64,000 nucleotides of DNA from Glycomyces niveus (GCF_017592475.1 NZ_JAGFNP010000003.1:62001-126000); one strand, 5' to 3'; positions 46,946-56,251 are shown, counted from the stretch's first letter. Notes: generated by a model not told the origin, from the sequence alone. Made by a program: numbers and translations.

Positions 46946-47785
46946 GTGCAAATTCGCAAGATCATCGAAGGCGTGACCGGTTCGGTCCGGAGCGCCGCGG
47001 CCGGGATCTCCCAGCGGTCGAGCAGATTCTTCACCGACAGCGAGGGCGAGCACCACCGCATCCGCCGCCTCGCCGTCGTCGGCACCGCAGCAGCCGTCTT
47101 CACCGTCTCCGGCGCCACCGCAGCGTGGGCCATCAGCAACAGCGGCGAGCAGGCGCCCGTCGCCGAGGTCGCCGCCGAGGCGCCCGTCGGGACGACCGAG
47201 GCCCCCGTCGCCACCAAGGCCCCGGCGACCACCAAGTCGCCCGCCACCAAGGAACCGGTCCCCGAGCAGACCACCGAAGAGGCCCCCGTCGAGGAGCCGG
47301 CCGCGCCGGAGCCCGAGAAGGAGCCCACCGGGCCCGTCGACATCGAGGTCGCCGACCTCGACGACGAGCAGGAGGCCAACGCGGTCACCATCATCGAGAC
47401 GGGCAAAGAGCTCGGCTTCGACGAGCAGGGCTGGGCCGTCGCCCTCGCCACCGCGATGCAGGAGGCGAAGCTCTACAACGCCGCCTCCGAGGCCGTCCCG
47501 GAGAGCTTCGACTACACCGACTCCGAGGTCACCTACTCCGACCACGACTCGGTCGGCCTGTTCCAGCAGCGCACCTCCATGGGCTGGGGCTCCGTCGAAG
47601 AGCTGATGGACCCCGCGACCTCCGCGAGCAAGTTCTACAACACGCTCGCCGAAGTCGACGGCTGGCAGAGCATGTCGATCGCCTCGGCCGCCCAGGCCGT
47701 GCAGGTCTCGGCCTTCCCCGACTACTACGCCCAGTGGGAGGGCCTGGCCTACGACATCATCGACGCCTACAACAGCGCCGGCTGA
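46946..47785 (+). CDS. secreted lysozyme-fold (transglycosylase-like) protein
   Basis: A 279-residue paralog of the preceding protein, without the RPVV-repeat extension. It has a short basic N-terminus, one signal/anchor helix (residues 41-63), a Pro/Thr/Glu-rich linker (68-132) suited to crossing the cell wall, and a C-terminal domain with Glu173 in LATAMQEAKL and DSVGLFQQR. The end is AVQVSAFPDYYAQWEGLAYDIIDAY. A cell-wall-lytic or resuscitation-type role is inferred from the fold. A start 11 codons earlier (TTG at 46913) is in frame, but the GTG at 46946 matches the paralog. Confidence 0.82.
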   Translation: MQIRKIIEGVTGSVRSAAAGISQRSSRFFTDSEGEHHRIRRLAVVGTAAAVFTVSGATAAWAISNSGEQAPVAEVAAEAPVGTTEAPVATKAPATTKSPATKEPVPEQTTEEAPVEEPAAPEPEKEPTGPVDIEVADLDDEQEANAVTIIETGKELGFDEQGWAVALATAMQEAKLYNAASEAVPESFDYTDSEVTYSDHDSVGLFQQRTSMGWGSVEELMDPATSASKFYNTLAEVDGWQSMSIASAAQAVQVSAFPDYYAQWEGLAYDIIDAYNSAG

Positions 47786-47834
47786 GCCGGCCGATCGATG
47801 ATCCGGAGGCACTGAACTTTTCCCTCCTCCCGAT

Positions 47835-47872
47835 GGAACGGGGTCCCGCTGCTGCGAGCGGGGCCCCGTTCC
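47835..47872 (+). terminator. hairpin terminator after the second lysozyme-fold gene
   Basis: A 16-bp stem with one G-T pair (47835-47850 with 47857-47872), then TCTGTCT. Its arm begins GGAACGGG like the upstream paralog's terminator. Confidence 0.8.
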
Positions 47873-48009
47873 TCTGTCTACCGCCGGTCGCAGGCCCCGC
47901 GTCGCGGACGCGGCGCCTTCGGGCGTCTCCAAGTGATCCGTTTGGAGGAATCCTGAAAGAATGACCCCGGATGCGGGGCCCGAATGCAATGCCCGTTGTG
48001 GTGGTCCTA

Positions 48010-48027
48010 CAAAACGCGTCCGTTTTG
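48010..48027. promoter_or_regulatory. inverted repeat and TTGACA upstream of the zinc-ribbon protein gene
   Basis: CAAAACG and CGTTTTG are perfect arms around CGTC, 38 nt before the ATG at 48066. A TTGACA at 48041 follows; no clear -10 is visible. Confidence 0.3.
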
Positions 48028-48065
48028 CCCTGAACCGAAGTTGACAGGACCCGCACACTGTGCAC

Positions 48066-50735
48066 ATGAACACGTACAACTGCCCCCGCTGCGGCAGCCC
48101 CTCCACGGTCGACCGGTGCCCGGTCTGCGGCCGCGGGCCCGAGCCGCTGCTCGCGCGGCTCGGGGAGCTCGACGCCGTCCTGGCGGCGATGCCCGCGACC
48201 CTCAAGAGCCGCGCGGCCGTCGAGGCCGAACGCGTCGACGTGCTGCAAGGGCTCACGCAGGTCGCCGCCCGCCACCTCGCCGAAGCCGAACGCCACGCCG
48301 CCCAGTCGCCCGTCCCCATCCCGAGCCCCGCGCCGCAGACGCCCGGCGGGCCGGTCACCGGCCCGCAGGCCGTGCCTGTCACCGCGCCCCAGGCCGGTCC
48401 CGTCACGCCGCCGGGAGGCGCCCCGCAGGCGGCGCCCAGAACGCCGCTGCCGCCCTACCCGGTGATCCCGCAGGGACCGGCCGCGCACACGCCGCCCGCC
48501 GGGGCGTTCCCGCCCGCCCGGGAACGCGGCGAGGTCCGCTCCAAGACCGTCCAGACCGTGCTCCTCAGCCTCGGCGGGCTCCTCGTGGCCGCCGCGCTCA
48601 TCATCTTCACCGCCGTCGCCTGGCGGAACATGGGCAACAGCGGCCGCGCCGCCGTCCTCGGCGGCGTCACGCTGCTGCTCCTCGCCGTCCCCTTCGCGCT
48701 CAAGCGCTACCGCCTGTGGGCGACCGCCGAGACCTTCGCGGCCCTCGCCTCCCTCGCGCTCTGGTGCACCACGCTCGCCGGGTACTACCTCTACCGGCCG
48801 CCCGGCGCCGACTTCGGCCCCGAGACGGTGGGCGCGTGGACGGCCGGGGTGCTCGTGGTGCTCACCGCCTACCGCGCCGCCGCGCGCCTGACGGCGACCA
48901 GCTGGGCCATGCTGCCGCTCGCACTCATCGGCGCCTCGTACGCCGCCGCCGGAAGCATCGGCACCGCCGTCGTCCTCATGCTCGCCATCGCCGCCACCCT
49001 CGGAGCGGCCTCCTGGATCACCGGGAAGCAGCCCGGCCATTACGCGAAGTCGGACCTGTGGGCCGGGCGGCTCCTCACCTGCGCCGCCGTCATCGCCGCC
49101 TGCTCCGCGGGGCTGCGCGCGGCCTTCGGCGTCGCCGACCCCGTGGTCCCGGCGATCGCGGCCGCCGTCGCGGCCCTGGCCGCCGCCAACCTCGTCGGCG
49201 TCCACCTCGCCCGCCGCCTCGGCGTCACCCTCAACACCATGCTCATCGCCGGATCGGCCGCCGCCTCGCTCGTCCTGTGCGCGTGGGTCCTCGCGGCCCG
49301 GTCCGGCTCGGCCGAGCTCGTCATCCCGTCGCTCGCGCTCCTCGCCGCCGGCTTCCTCCCGCTCGTCACACCCGAGGCCCGCCGGAGCGCACTGGCGTTC
49401 AGCGCGGCCGTGACCGCCGGGCTCGCCGCGGTGGCCGTGTTCGCCACCGTCGCCTTCAACGCCCCCGACCTGAGCGCCTACTTCGCGGCGTTCCTCGCCG
49501 CCCGCCTGCTCGCCCCCGTGCTCGCCGAACCGCTCGGCAGCGCGTTCCGGTCCGCGTCGCTCGTCGTCGGCACCGGCACCGCCCTGGTCACCTCGCTGGT
49601 GGCCCTCGGCGGCCTCGGCTACCTGTTCTGGGGCGACGACTTCGGCTGGCCGCTGTACGACGCCGAAGTCCCGATCGTGCTGGTGGCCTTCGCGTTCGCC
49701 ACCGTGCTGCTGCCGCGCCGGTTCCGGGTCGACGCGATCGCGCTCGCCTTGACGTTCGCGGTCGAGTCCGCCGCGATCCTCTGGTGGGCCCAGGACCCGG
49801 CCCGCTTCGACGCGGTGCCGACCGTCGCCCTCATGGTCTGCGGCGCGATCGGACTGGCCGCGGCGCTGTTCTCGCGCACGCTCACCGGCCGGTGCTCCGG
49901 CTGGGTCGCCGTCGCCGTGTGGGCGCCGCTCGCCGGCGCGGCCGCGGACGCCAGCGACACGCTCGACCCCGGCGACGGCTGGATTCCGCTGTGGCTCACC
50001 GTCACCGCCGCCTCGATGCTCGTCATCGCCGTGGGCGCCCCGCGCCGCAGCCGCCCCGACCGGGTGCTCGCCGCCGTCCTCGCCCACGTGCTCGGCGGGA
50101 CCAGCGCGGTGCTCGGCTGGTTCGGCGAGTTCTTCGACTGGACCTCGGACGCCCACGGCGAGCTCATCCCCGCCGCGCAGTTCGGGATCTACGCGCTCGC
50201 CCTCGCCGGGGCGGCGATCATGGCCCCGGTCCGCAAGTGGGGCTATGTGATCGCGTCCCTGTGCACCGGCACCCTCGGCTGGTGGTCGATGCTCATCGCG
50301 CTCGAAGTCGGCACGCTCGAGTTCTACACCGCGCCGCCCGCCGCGGTCCTGTTCCTCATCGGACTATGGCGGCTCGAGCGGCGGCCCGAGACCGGGTCGT
50401 GGTCCACGCTCGCGCTGCCGATCCTCGTCGGCATCGCGCCGAGCCTGATCACGGCGATCGAAGGGGGCGAAGAGGTGCGGCGCGTCGGCGTCGGCACCGC
50501 CGCGATCGCGGTCATCATCGCCGGGCTCGCACGGCGCTGGCAGGCACCGCTGGTCCTCGGCTCGATCGCCCTGGCGGTCATGACGATCAACGAGCTGACG
50601 CTGCTCGGCGGCCGCATCCCCGTGTGGATCCCGCCCGCCATCGGCGGCGCCATCCTCATCACCGTGGGCGCCACCTTCGAACGCCGCCGCCGCGACCTGC
50701 GCCGCATCCGCGACACCCTCAAATCGATGCGGTGA
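48066..50735 (+). CDS. zinc-ribbon, highly polytopic membrane protein
   Basis: Not recognised beyond general features. The 889-residue protein begins with a double CxxC zinc ribbon (CPRCGSPSTVDRCPVCG). A helical segment and a long Pro/Ala/Gln-rich linker (about 80-155) follow. From about 160 to the end are some 22 to 24 hydrophobic helices with few charged residues, with tryptophan-rich loops and a basic tail (RRRRDLRRIRDTLKSMR). Similar proteins in streptomycetes are annotated only as integral membrane or DUF2157-like proteins. The ATG at 48066 has no ribosome site; a GTG two codons earlier is possible. It converges on dxs. Confidence 0.75.
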   Translation: MNTYNCPRCGSPSTVDRCPVCGRGPEPLLARLGELDAVLAAMPATLKSRAAVEAERVDVLQGLTQVAARHLAEAERHAAQSPVPIPSPAPQTPGGPVTGPQAVPVTAPQAGPVTPPGGAPQAAPRTPLPPYPVIPQGPAAHTPPAGAFPPARERGEVRSKTVQTVLLSLGGLLVAAALIIFTAVAWRNMGNSGRAAVLGGVTLLLLAVPFALKRYRLWATAETFAALASLALWCTTLAGYYLYRPPGADFGPETVGAWTAGVLVVLTAYRAAARLTATSWAMLPLALIGASYAAAGSIGTAVVLMLAIAATLGAASWITGKQPGHYAKSDLWAGRLLTCAAVIAACSAGLRAAFGVADPVVPAIAAAVAALAAANLVGVHLARRLGVTLNTMLIAGSAAASLVLCAWVLAARSGSAELVIPSLALLAAGFLPLVTPEARRSALAFSAAVTAGLAAVAVFATVAFNAPDLSAYFAAFLAARLLAPVLAEPLGSAFRSASLVVGTGTALVTSLVALGGLGYLFWGDDFGWPLYDAEVPIVLVAFAFATVLLPRRFRVDAIALALTFAVESAAILWWAQDPARFDAVPTVALMVCGAIGLAAALFSRTLTGRCSGWVAVAVWAPLAGAAADASDTLDPGDGWIPLWLTVTAASMLVIAVGAPRRSRPDRVLAAVLAHVLGGTSAVLGWFGEFFDWTSDAHGELIPAAQFGIYALALAGAAIMAPVRKWGYVIASLCTGTLGWWSMLIALEVGTLEFYTAPPAAVLFLIGLWRLERRPETGSWSTLALPILVGIAPSLITAIEGGEEVRRVGVGTAAIAVIIAGLARRWQAPLVLGSIALAVMTINELTLLGGRIPVWIPPAIGGAILITVGATFERRRRDLRRIRDTLKSMR

Positions 50736-50823
50736 CGGCACCACACGAGACCGGTGCGACCGGCCCCGAGAGGCTCGCCGCACCGTTCTCCGCGTCCCGG
50801 CGCACATAATTTGGTGTAAATGA

Positions 50824-50861
50824 AACGGCGCGGCGGTTCCGGTCGGAACCGCCGCGCCGTT
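50824..50861. terminator. bidirectional hairpin between converging genes
   Basis: Perfect 17-nt arms (50824-50840 and 50845-50861) around GGTC lie between the stops at 50735 and 50870 and serve both genes. Confidence 0.8.
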
Positions 50862-50869
50862 CTCGCGTC

Positions 50870-52795
50870 TTAGTGGTGGTGGCCTTCGGCTTCGCCGCGG
50901 CGGTGGACTTCGGCGGCGAGGCGTTCGGCGATCGCGTCAGGGGTGAGGCCGAGGTCGGCGAGGAGCTGGGCGCGGGTGCCGTGGGGGTGCCAGCCGCGTT
51001 CGACGGCGAAGTCCACGAGCGGGGTCTCGTCGCCGGAGTCGCGCAGGGACTGCGCGAGCGCGTCGCCGAAGCCGCCGGTGCGGATGCCGTCCTCGAGCGT
51101 CGCGACCAGCGGGTACTGGCCGACGAGCTTCACGAGCGCGTCCGGGACCGGCGAGATCCAGCGCGGGTCGACGACCGTGGCCCGGATGCCCTGCTCCGCA
51201 AGGAGGGCGGCGGCCGCGACCGCCGTCGCGGCGAACGAGCCGCAGGCGACGATGAGCAGTTCGTCGTCCTCGTGCTTGACGAGCACGTCGAGTCCTTCGT
51301 GGACCTCGACCGCCTCGATGTCGGCCTCCGGGACGGCCCCGGTCGGGAAGCGCAGCATCGTCGGGCCGTCGTCGACCGAGAGCGCCTCGGCCAGCTCCTC
51401 GCGCAGCGACGCGGCGTCGCGGGGCGCGGCGATGCGCAGGCCCGGCACCACCCGGAAGATCGAGGTGTCCCAGATGCCGTAGTGGCTCGGGCCGTCCGGG
51501 CCGGTGATCCCGGCGCGGTCGAGCACGAATGTGACCGGCAGCTTGTGCATGGCGACGTCGAGAACCGTCTGGTCGAACGCGCGGTTCATGAACGTGGAGT
51601 AGACCGCCACGACCGGGTGCATGCCGTTCATCGCCAGGCCCGCAGCCGAAGTGACCGCGTGCTGCTCGGCGATGCCGACGTCGAAGACCCGCTCCGGGTG
51701 GCGCTTCATGAGCTTGTCGACCCCGGTGGGGCCGGGCATCGCGGCGGTGATCGCCACGACTTCGGGCCGCAGGTTCGCCTGCGCCACGAGCTCGTCGGCG
51801 AACACGCCGGTCCAGCGGCGCTTCGAGGCGATGAGCGGTTCGCCGGTGATGGGGTCGAACGCGGCCGACGGGGCGTGCATCTGCTCGGCCTCGTCGGCGC
51901 GGGCGGGAGCCCACCCGTGGCCCTTCTCGGTGAGGGCGTGGACGATCACGGGGCCGCCGAAGCGCTTCGCGCGGTCCAGGGCCTCGCTGAGCTCGGCGAT
52001 GTTGTGGCCGTCGACGGGGCCGACGTACTTGATGCCGAGGTCGGAGAACATGCCTTGCGGGGCGAGGGCGTCCTTGAGCCCGGTCTTGGCGGCGTGCAGG
52101 CCCTGGTAGGCGGCGCGGCCGAAGACGGGGATGCGCTCGACGAGCTCCTGGATCTTCTTGAGCGCGGGCTCGTAGCCGGGGTTGAGGCGCAGCCCGGAGA
52201 GGCGCTTGGCGAGGCCGCCGACGGTGGGCGCGTAGGAGCGGCCGTTGTCGTTGACGACGATGACGAGCTTGAGGTCGTCGCGGGCCGCGATGTTGTTCAA
52301 GGCCTCCCAGCACATGCCGCCGGTGAGCGCCCCGTCGCCCACGAGGGCGACGACGTGACGGGCGGATCCGCTGAGCGCGTGTGCCTTCGCGAGGCCGTCG
52401 GCGTAGGAGAGGGCCGTGGAGGCGTGCGAGTTCTCGACGAGGTCGTGCGGGGACTCGGCCTGGCTGGGGTAGCCGGTGAGACCGCCGCGCCCGCGCAGGC
52501 CGCCGAACTGGGAAGCGCGGCCGGTCAGCGCCTTGTGGACGTACGACTGGTGCCCGGTGTCGTACACTATCTGGTCGTGCGGGGAGTCGAAGACCCGGTG
52601 GATGGCCATGGTCAGCTCGACGACGCCGAGGTTGGGGCCGATGTGGCCGCCGGTCCTGGCGACGGCGCCGACGAGGAATTCGCGGATCTCCTCGGCGAGC
52701 CGGGGGAGCTCGTCCTCGTCCAGCGACTTGAAATCGGCCAGCCTGCCGATGCCTGACAGCAGCGGGCCCATCTCGGGTTCGTCGTGCGGGTTCAT
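50870..52795 (-). CDS. dxs: 1-deoxy-D-xylulose-5-phosphate synthase Dxs
   Basis: A TPP enzyme of 641 residues starting isoprenoid synthesis (MEP pathway) from pyruvate and glyceraldehyde-3-phosphate. The TPP motif is VGDGALTGGMCWEALNNIA with VIVVNDN, and the transketolase central domain has FDVGIAEQHAVTSAAGLA. TAGACT about 8 nt before ATG 52795 suggests a leaderless start. The internal ATG at 52771, which begins MGPLLSGIGRLADFKSL, is closer to the usual family start. Ends in a short His-rich tail (EGHHH). It is commonly near rnd and the heme genes in actinobacteria. Confidence 0.95.
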   Translation of the reverse strand: MNPHDEPEMGPLLSGIGRLADFKSLDEDELPRLAEEIREFLVGAVARTGGHIGPNLGVVELTMAIHRVFDSPHDQIVYDTGHQSYVHKALTGRASQFGGLRGRGGLTGYPSQAESPHDLVENSHASTALSYADGLAKAHALSGSARHVVALVGDGALTGGMCWEALNNIAARDDLKLVIVVNDNGRSYAPTVGGLAKRLSGLRLNPGYEPALKKIQELVERIPVFGRAAYQGLHAAKTGLKDALAPQGMFSDLGIKYVGPVDGHNIAELSEALDRAKRFGGPVIVHALTEKGHGWAPARADEAEQMHAPSAAFDPITGEPLIASKRRWTGVFADELVAQANLRPEVVAITAAMPGPTGVDKLMKRHPERVFDVGIAEQHAVTSAAGLAMNGMHPVVAVYSTFMNRAFDQTVLDVAMHKLPVTFVLDRAGITGPDGPSHYGIWDTSIFRVVPGLRIAAPRDAASLREELAEALSVDDGPTMLRFPTGAVPEADIEAVEVHEGLDVLVKHEDDELLIVACGSFAATAVAAAALLAEQGIRATVVDPRWISPVPDALVKLVGQYPLVATLEDGIRTGGFGDALAQSLRDSGDETPLVDFAVERGWHPHGTRAQLLADLGLTPDAIAERLAAEVHRRGEAEGHHH

Positions 52796-53089
52796 AAGGG
52801 GGAAGTCTATCGGTGGCACCGTGCGGGCGGTAGCTGCGCGAGTGCGCTGGGATGTGCCTCATGGGCCCGCGCCGGGCGTGATCCGTGCGGCACGGCACGC
52901 GAAACGATGTCACGGTTCGCTCGATCGGCGGTGACGCCGCCGACGGCGTCCGAGGCCCGGTGGGAACCGTCGGGATTTCATCCGGACGGGGGACGGCGGC
53001 TGTTTCTGTCGGATAGCTGTCACTCCCCGAAAGGGACACGCCGTGCGAAAAGCCGGGCCGCTCCGTGATCGAAATGTGATCATCCCAAC

Positions 53090-53989
53090 ATGGACCTCAT
53101 CGACCTGCACCAGAACACGGAATGGCCCGCGCGCCTCGACCAGGTGTTGAGCTCCAACCCGGTGGACTGGGCCGACCGGCGCCAGAGCGTCCAGTCCGCG
53201 GCCCCGCCCGGACTGGCGCGGCTCCAGCGCATGTCGGCCGTGCCGCGATTCGACCTCGACGCGGTCGACCCGGACGTCTACGAGGGCATCCTGGAGGACG
53301 CCCTGATCGCGGCCGCGCGCGGCGGCGCGGCCTACACCGAGCTGCGGCTGCCGCAGGAGTCGGTGGTCTACCCGCAGTTCATGGAGCGGTTCACGGCGGC
53401 CTGCGAGCGGGTCGCCGCGGCGCACCCGGGGTTCGAGGCCGGCGCGGTGCTGAGCATGAACCTGTGGGACCCGATGCTGCGGGAGCTGTGCGACGCGTTC
53501 GCGGACGCGGCCGCGGCAGGCCTGGCGGGCATCGAGATCATCTACGTTCCCTATGCGGCCGAAGCGGACTGGACGCGCGGCCGGATCGTGGCCGAGGCGG
53601 CGGGCGCGGCCGGTCTGGGCGTGACGGTCCCGGCGGGGGCGTTCAACGCCTCGAACCTGGCGCAGCTCGCCGAGATCGAGCAGATCGGCCGGATCGGGCA
53701 CGCCGTGGGCGCGGCGAGCGACCCGGGGATCATGCGGCTGCTGGCCGAACGCGGTGTGACCGTTGAGGTGTGCCTGACCTCGGCGGTGGTCCTGGGCATG
53801 GTCGCGAAACTCGAGGACCACCCGCTCCCCCGGTTCCTGGAGGCGGGCATGGCGGTCGTGCTGGGCACCGACTCGCCGATGCGGATGGGCACGGACATCG
53901 CGGGCGAGTACGACAAGGCGCGGGCGCTGGGGCTGAGCGAGACGGACCTGGCGGTCATGACGGCGCGGGCGAGGGCCGCGCGGCTCTGA
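53090..53989 (+). CDS. adenosine-deaminase-like protein lacking active-site residues
   Basis: The 299-residue protein aligns with adenosine/AMP deaminases through IGRIGHAVGAASDPGIMRLL, VTVEVCLTSAVVLGMVAKLEDHPL, PRFLEAGMAVVLGTDSP and TDIAGEYDKARALG. Residues needed for zinc and catalysis are missing: the HxH near the N-terminus reads HQN (H7, N9), and the HAGE motif reads PAGA (P181, A184), so the third histidine and the catalytic Glu are gone. H204 and D261 remain. It is about 40 residues shorter than typical enzymes. Probably not a deaminase; a binding or regulatory role is possible. No ribosome site precedes the ATG at 53090. Confidence 0.75.
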   Translation: MDLIDLHQNTEWPARLDQVLSSNPVDWADRRQSVQSAAPPGLARLQRMSAVPRFDLDAVDPDVYEGILEDALIAAARGGAAYTELRLPQESVVYPQFMERFTAACERVAAAHPGFEAGAVLSMNLWDPMLRELCDAFADAAAAGLAGIEIIYVPYAAEADWTRGRIVAEAAGAAGLGVTVPAGAFNASNLAQLAEIEQIGRIGHAVGAASDPGIMRLLAERGVTVEVCLTSAVVLGMVAKLEDHPLPRFLEAGMAVVLGTDSPMRMGTDIAGEYDKARALGLSETDLAVMTARARAARL

Positions 53990-54072
53990 CACGGCCCCCG
54001 CTCGCTTCGTCGAACGGTCACGATTAGGCCTCAGCTTGGTCACCTCACGGTGTCAATTCTTCAGAACGTCGT

Positions 54073-54084
54073 ATTGTCGACAAT
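54073..54084. promoter_or_regulatory. palindrome ATTGTCGACAAT upstream of the betaine-type ABC operon
   Basis: A perfect 12-bp palindrome of a type used by GntR- and TetR-family regulators. TCGACA (54077-54082), 17 nt and TAGACA (54100-54105) would make a plausible promoter overlapping it. The region to 54259 is AT-richer than most of the window and carries no gene. Confidence 0.45.
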
Positions 54085-54259
54085 CAAACCAGCCTTCATT
54101 AGACATACTGTTTCGAGGCGATGAGCTGTGTAAACGCTGTGCTCGTACGTCTCGTGTCGATCTTCTCACGCATTGCTCGGGTTGAAAAAACACAGGCGTT
54201 GACTAGTGTTTCACCGGTTCCCCCGCCCCACCCGGAACCCCCTGCTGCGAAAGGACGAG

Positions 54260-55300
54260 ATGTCAGCGATAGCAGTCGATTCCCTGTACAAGGTCTTCGG
54301 CAAAGGCGCCCGAAGCGCCGTCGCCCAGCTGAAGAACGGCACCCCGCGCGACCAGTTGGCCAAGCACGTGACGGCCGCGGTGATCGACCACAACTGGTCG
54401 ATCGAGCCCGGCGAGATCTTCGTCGTCATGGGCCTCTCCGGCTCCGGCAAGTCGACGCTCATCCGGATGCTCAACGGCCTCATCAAGCCCACGTCCGGCA
54501 CGATCCGCATCGGCGGCGTCGAGCTCGGCTCGCTCTCCAACCGGGAGCTGCGCCGCCTGCGCCGCGAGAAGATCAGCATGGTCTTCCAGCACTTCGCGCT
54601 CCTGCCCCACCGCAGCGTCGTCGAGAACGTCGCGTTCGGCCTGGAGATCAAGGGCCTCAGCAAGACCGAGCGACTGGAGCGCGCAAGGGAGGCCGTCGAG
54701 CTCGTGGGCCTCACCGGCCACGAGGACAAGCTCCCCGCCCAGCTCTCCGGCGGCATGAAGCAGCGCGTCGGCCTCGCCCGCGCGCTCGCGGCCGACACCG
54801 AGATCCTGCTCATGGACGAGGCCTTCAGCGCCCTCGACCCGCTCATCCGCCAGGAGATGCAGGACCAGCTGCTCGACCTGCAGTCGAAGCTCGGCAAGAC
54901 CATCGTCTTCATCACCCACGACCTCAACGAGGCCATGCGGATCGGCGACCGGATCGCCATCTGCGACGGCCAGGTGAAGCAGCTGGGCACCGCCGAGGAC
55001 ATCCTCCTGCGCCCGGCCGACGAGTACGTCGCCGAGTTCACCGCCGACGTCGACCGCACCCGCGTGCTCACCGCCGAGGCCGTCATGGAGCCGTGCGCGG
55101 GCCGCGACACCAGCAAGTTCCCGCAGGTCGAATCAGACGTTCCCATGACCGAGCTCTACCAGCCGGTCCTGAACTCCAAGGCCCCCTTGCTGGTCGTGGA
55201 CGACAACGCCGACCCGCTGGGGGTCGTCACCCCCCGGTCCATCATCAAGTCGCTGTCGCACCCCGCCGGCGACCCGGCAGAGGAGCGCCAGCCCGCATGA
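54260..55300 (+). CDS. proV: glycine betaine/proline-type ABC transporter ATPase
   Basis: A 346-residue ATPase of the ProV/OpuAA group. Walker A is GLSGSGKST, the signature LSGGMKQRVGLARAL and Walker B ILLMDEAFSALDPLIRQEMQ. The N-terminal insert (about residues 15-45) before AAVIDHNWSIEPGEIFVVMG is typical of QAT-family ATPases. After residue 280 a single, partly degenerate CBS-like segment remains (APLLVVDDNADPLGVVTPRSII). AAAGGACGAG lies just before the ATG at 54260. Stop overlaps the permease start (ATGA). Confidence 0.93.
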   Translation: MSAIAVDSLYKVFGKGARSAVAQLKNGTPRDQLAKHVTAAVIDHNWSIEPGEIFVVMGLSGSGKSTLIRMLNGLIKPTSGTIRIGGVELGSLSNRELRRLRREKISMVFQHFALLPHRSVVENVAFGLEIKGLSKTERLERAREAVELVGLTGHEDKLPAQLSGGMKQRVGLARALAADTEILLMDEAFSALDPLIRQEMQDQLLDLQSKLGKTIVFITHDLNEAMRIGDRIAICDGQVKQLGTAEDILLRPADEYVAEFTADVDRTRVLTAEAVMEPCAGRDTSKFPQVESDVPMTELYQPVLNSKAPLLVVDDNADPLGVVTPRSIIKSLSHPAGDPAEERQPA

Positions 55301-56196
55301 TCGAATACCTCCGCAACTGGTTCTGGACCTACGTCTGGAAGCCCCTGCCCGACATGCCGTTCGGCGACTGGATGGAGTCGTTCATCCGCTGGGCGCGCGA
55401 CGCGTGGGCCGCCGGGTTCGACGCCGTCGACGCCGGGCTCGAGTTCCTCTACGTGCACCTCGCCGAGGGACTGCTCTGGCTCCCTTCGGGGGTCATGGTC
55501 CTGCTGTTCGCCGCGGCCGCGTGGGCCGCGAAGGGCTGGAAGCTCGGCGTCGGCATCGGCCTGGGCATGTTCGTCGTCGCGTGGACCCCGTACTGGGAGC
55601 AGACGATGCAGACGCTCTCGATGGTCCTCGTCTCGGCCGCGATCGCGATCCTCCTGGCGGTCCCGCTGGGCGTCGCCGCGGCCGAGAGCAGGGCGTTCTC
55701 CGCCATCGCGCGGCCGGTGCTCGACTTCATGCAGACGCTGCCGGCGTTCGTGTACCTCATCCCGGTCGTGATGCTGTTCAGCGTCGGCGTGGTCCCCGGG
55801 ATCATCGCCACGATCATCTTCGCCATGCCGCCGGGCGTGCGCCTCACCGAACTCGGTCTGCGCCAAGTGGACTCCGAGGTCGTCGAGGCCGGCCAGGCCT
55901 TCGGCGCCTCTCCCGCGCGCATCCTGGCGCGCATCAAGCTGCCGCTCGCGCTGCCCACGATCATGGCCGGGCTCAACCAGGTCATCATGCTCGCACTGTC
56001 CATGGTGGTCATCGCGGGCCTGGTGGGCGGCGGCGGCCTCGGCTCGGTCATCTCCGGGTCCCTGGGCCGCTTGGACATCGCCGCCGGGTTCAACGCCGGA
56101 CTCGCCGTGGTGCTCCTGGCGATCCTGCTCGACCGCGTGACGCAGGGCCTGTCCGAGCGCACGCCGGTAGCGCGGGCCGCGAAGCTCGCCCGCTAG
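55297..56196 (+). CDS. proW: glycine betaine/proline-type ABC transporter permease
   Basis: A 299-residue permease. An amphipathic region of about 60 residues (WFWTYVWKPLPDMPFGDWME) precedes seven or so helices. The permease signature with EAGQAFGASPARILARIKLPLALPTIMAG (EAA loop) contacts the ATPase. The MQTLPAFVYLIPVVMLF segment is diagnostic of the OpuA/ProW family. It is the second gene of the ATPase-permease-binding-protein operon, with a 4-nt overlap upstream. Confidence 0.94.
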   Translation: MIEYLRNWFWTYVWKPLPDMPFGDWMESFIRWARDAWAAGFDAVDAGLEFLYVHLAEGLLWLPSGVMVLLFAAAAWAAKGWKLGVGIGLGMFVVAWTPYWEQTMQTLSMVLVSAAIAILLAVPLGVAAAESRAFSAIARPVLDFMQTLPAFVYLIPVVMLFSVGVVPGIIATIIFAMPPGVRLTELGLRQVDSEVVEAGQAFGASPARILARIKLPLALPTIMAGLNQVIMLALSMVVIAGLVGGGGLGSVISGSLGRLDIAAGFNAGLAVVLLAILLDRVTQGLSERTPVARAAKLAR

Positions 56197-56251
56197 TCCC
56201 CCGAACACCCCGCACACCAGGCGCACGCCCCCGCGCCGGAGAGAAGGAAAC

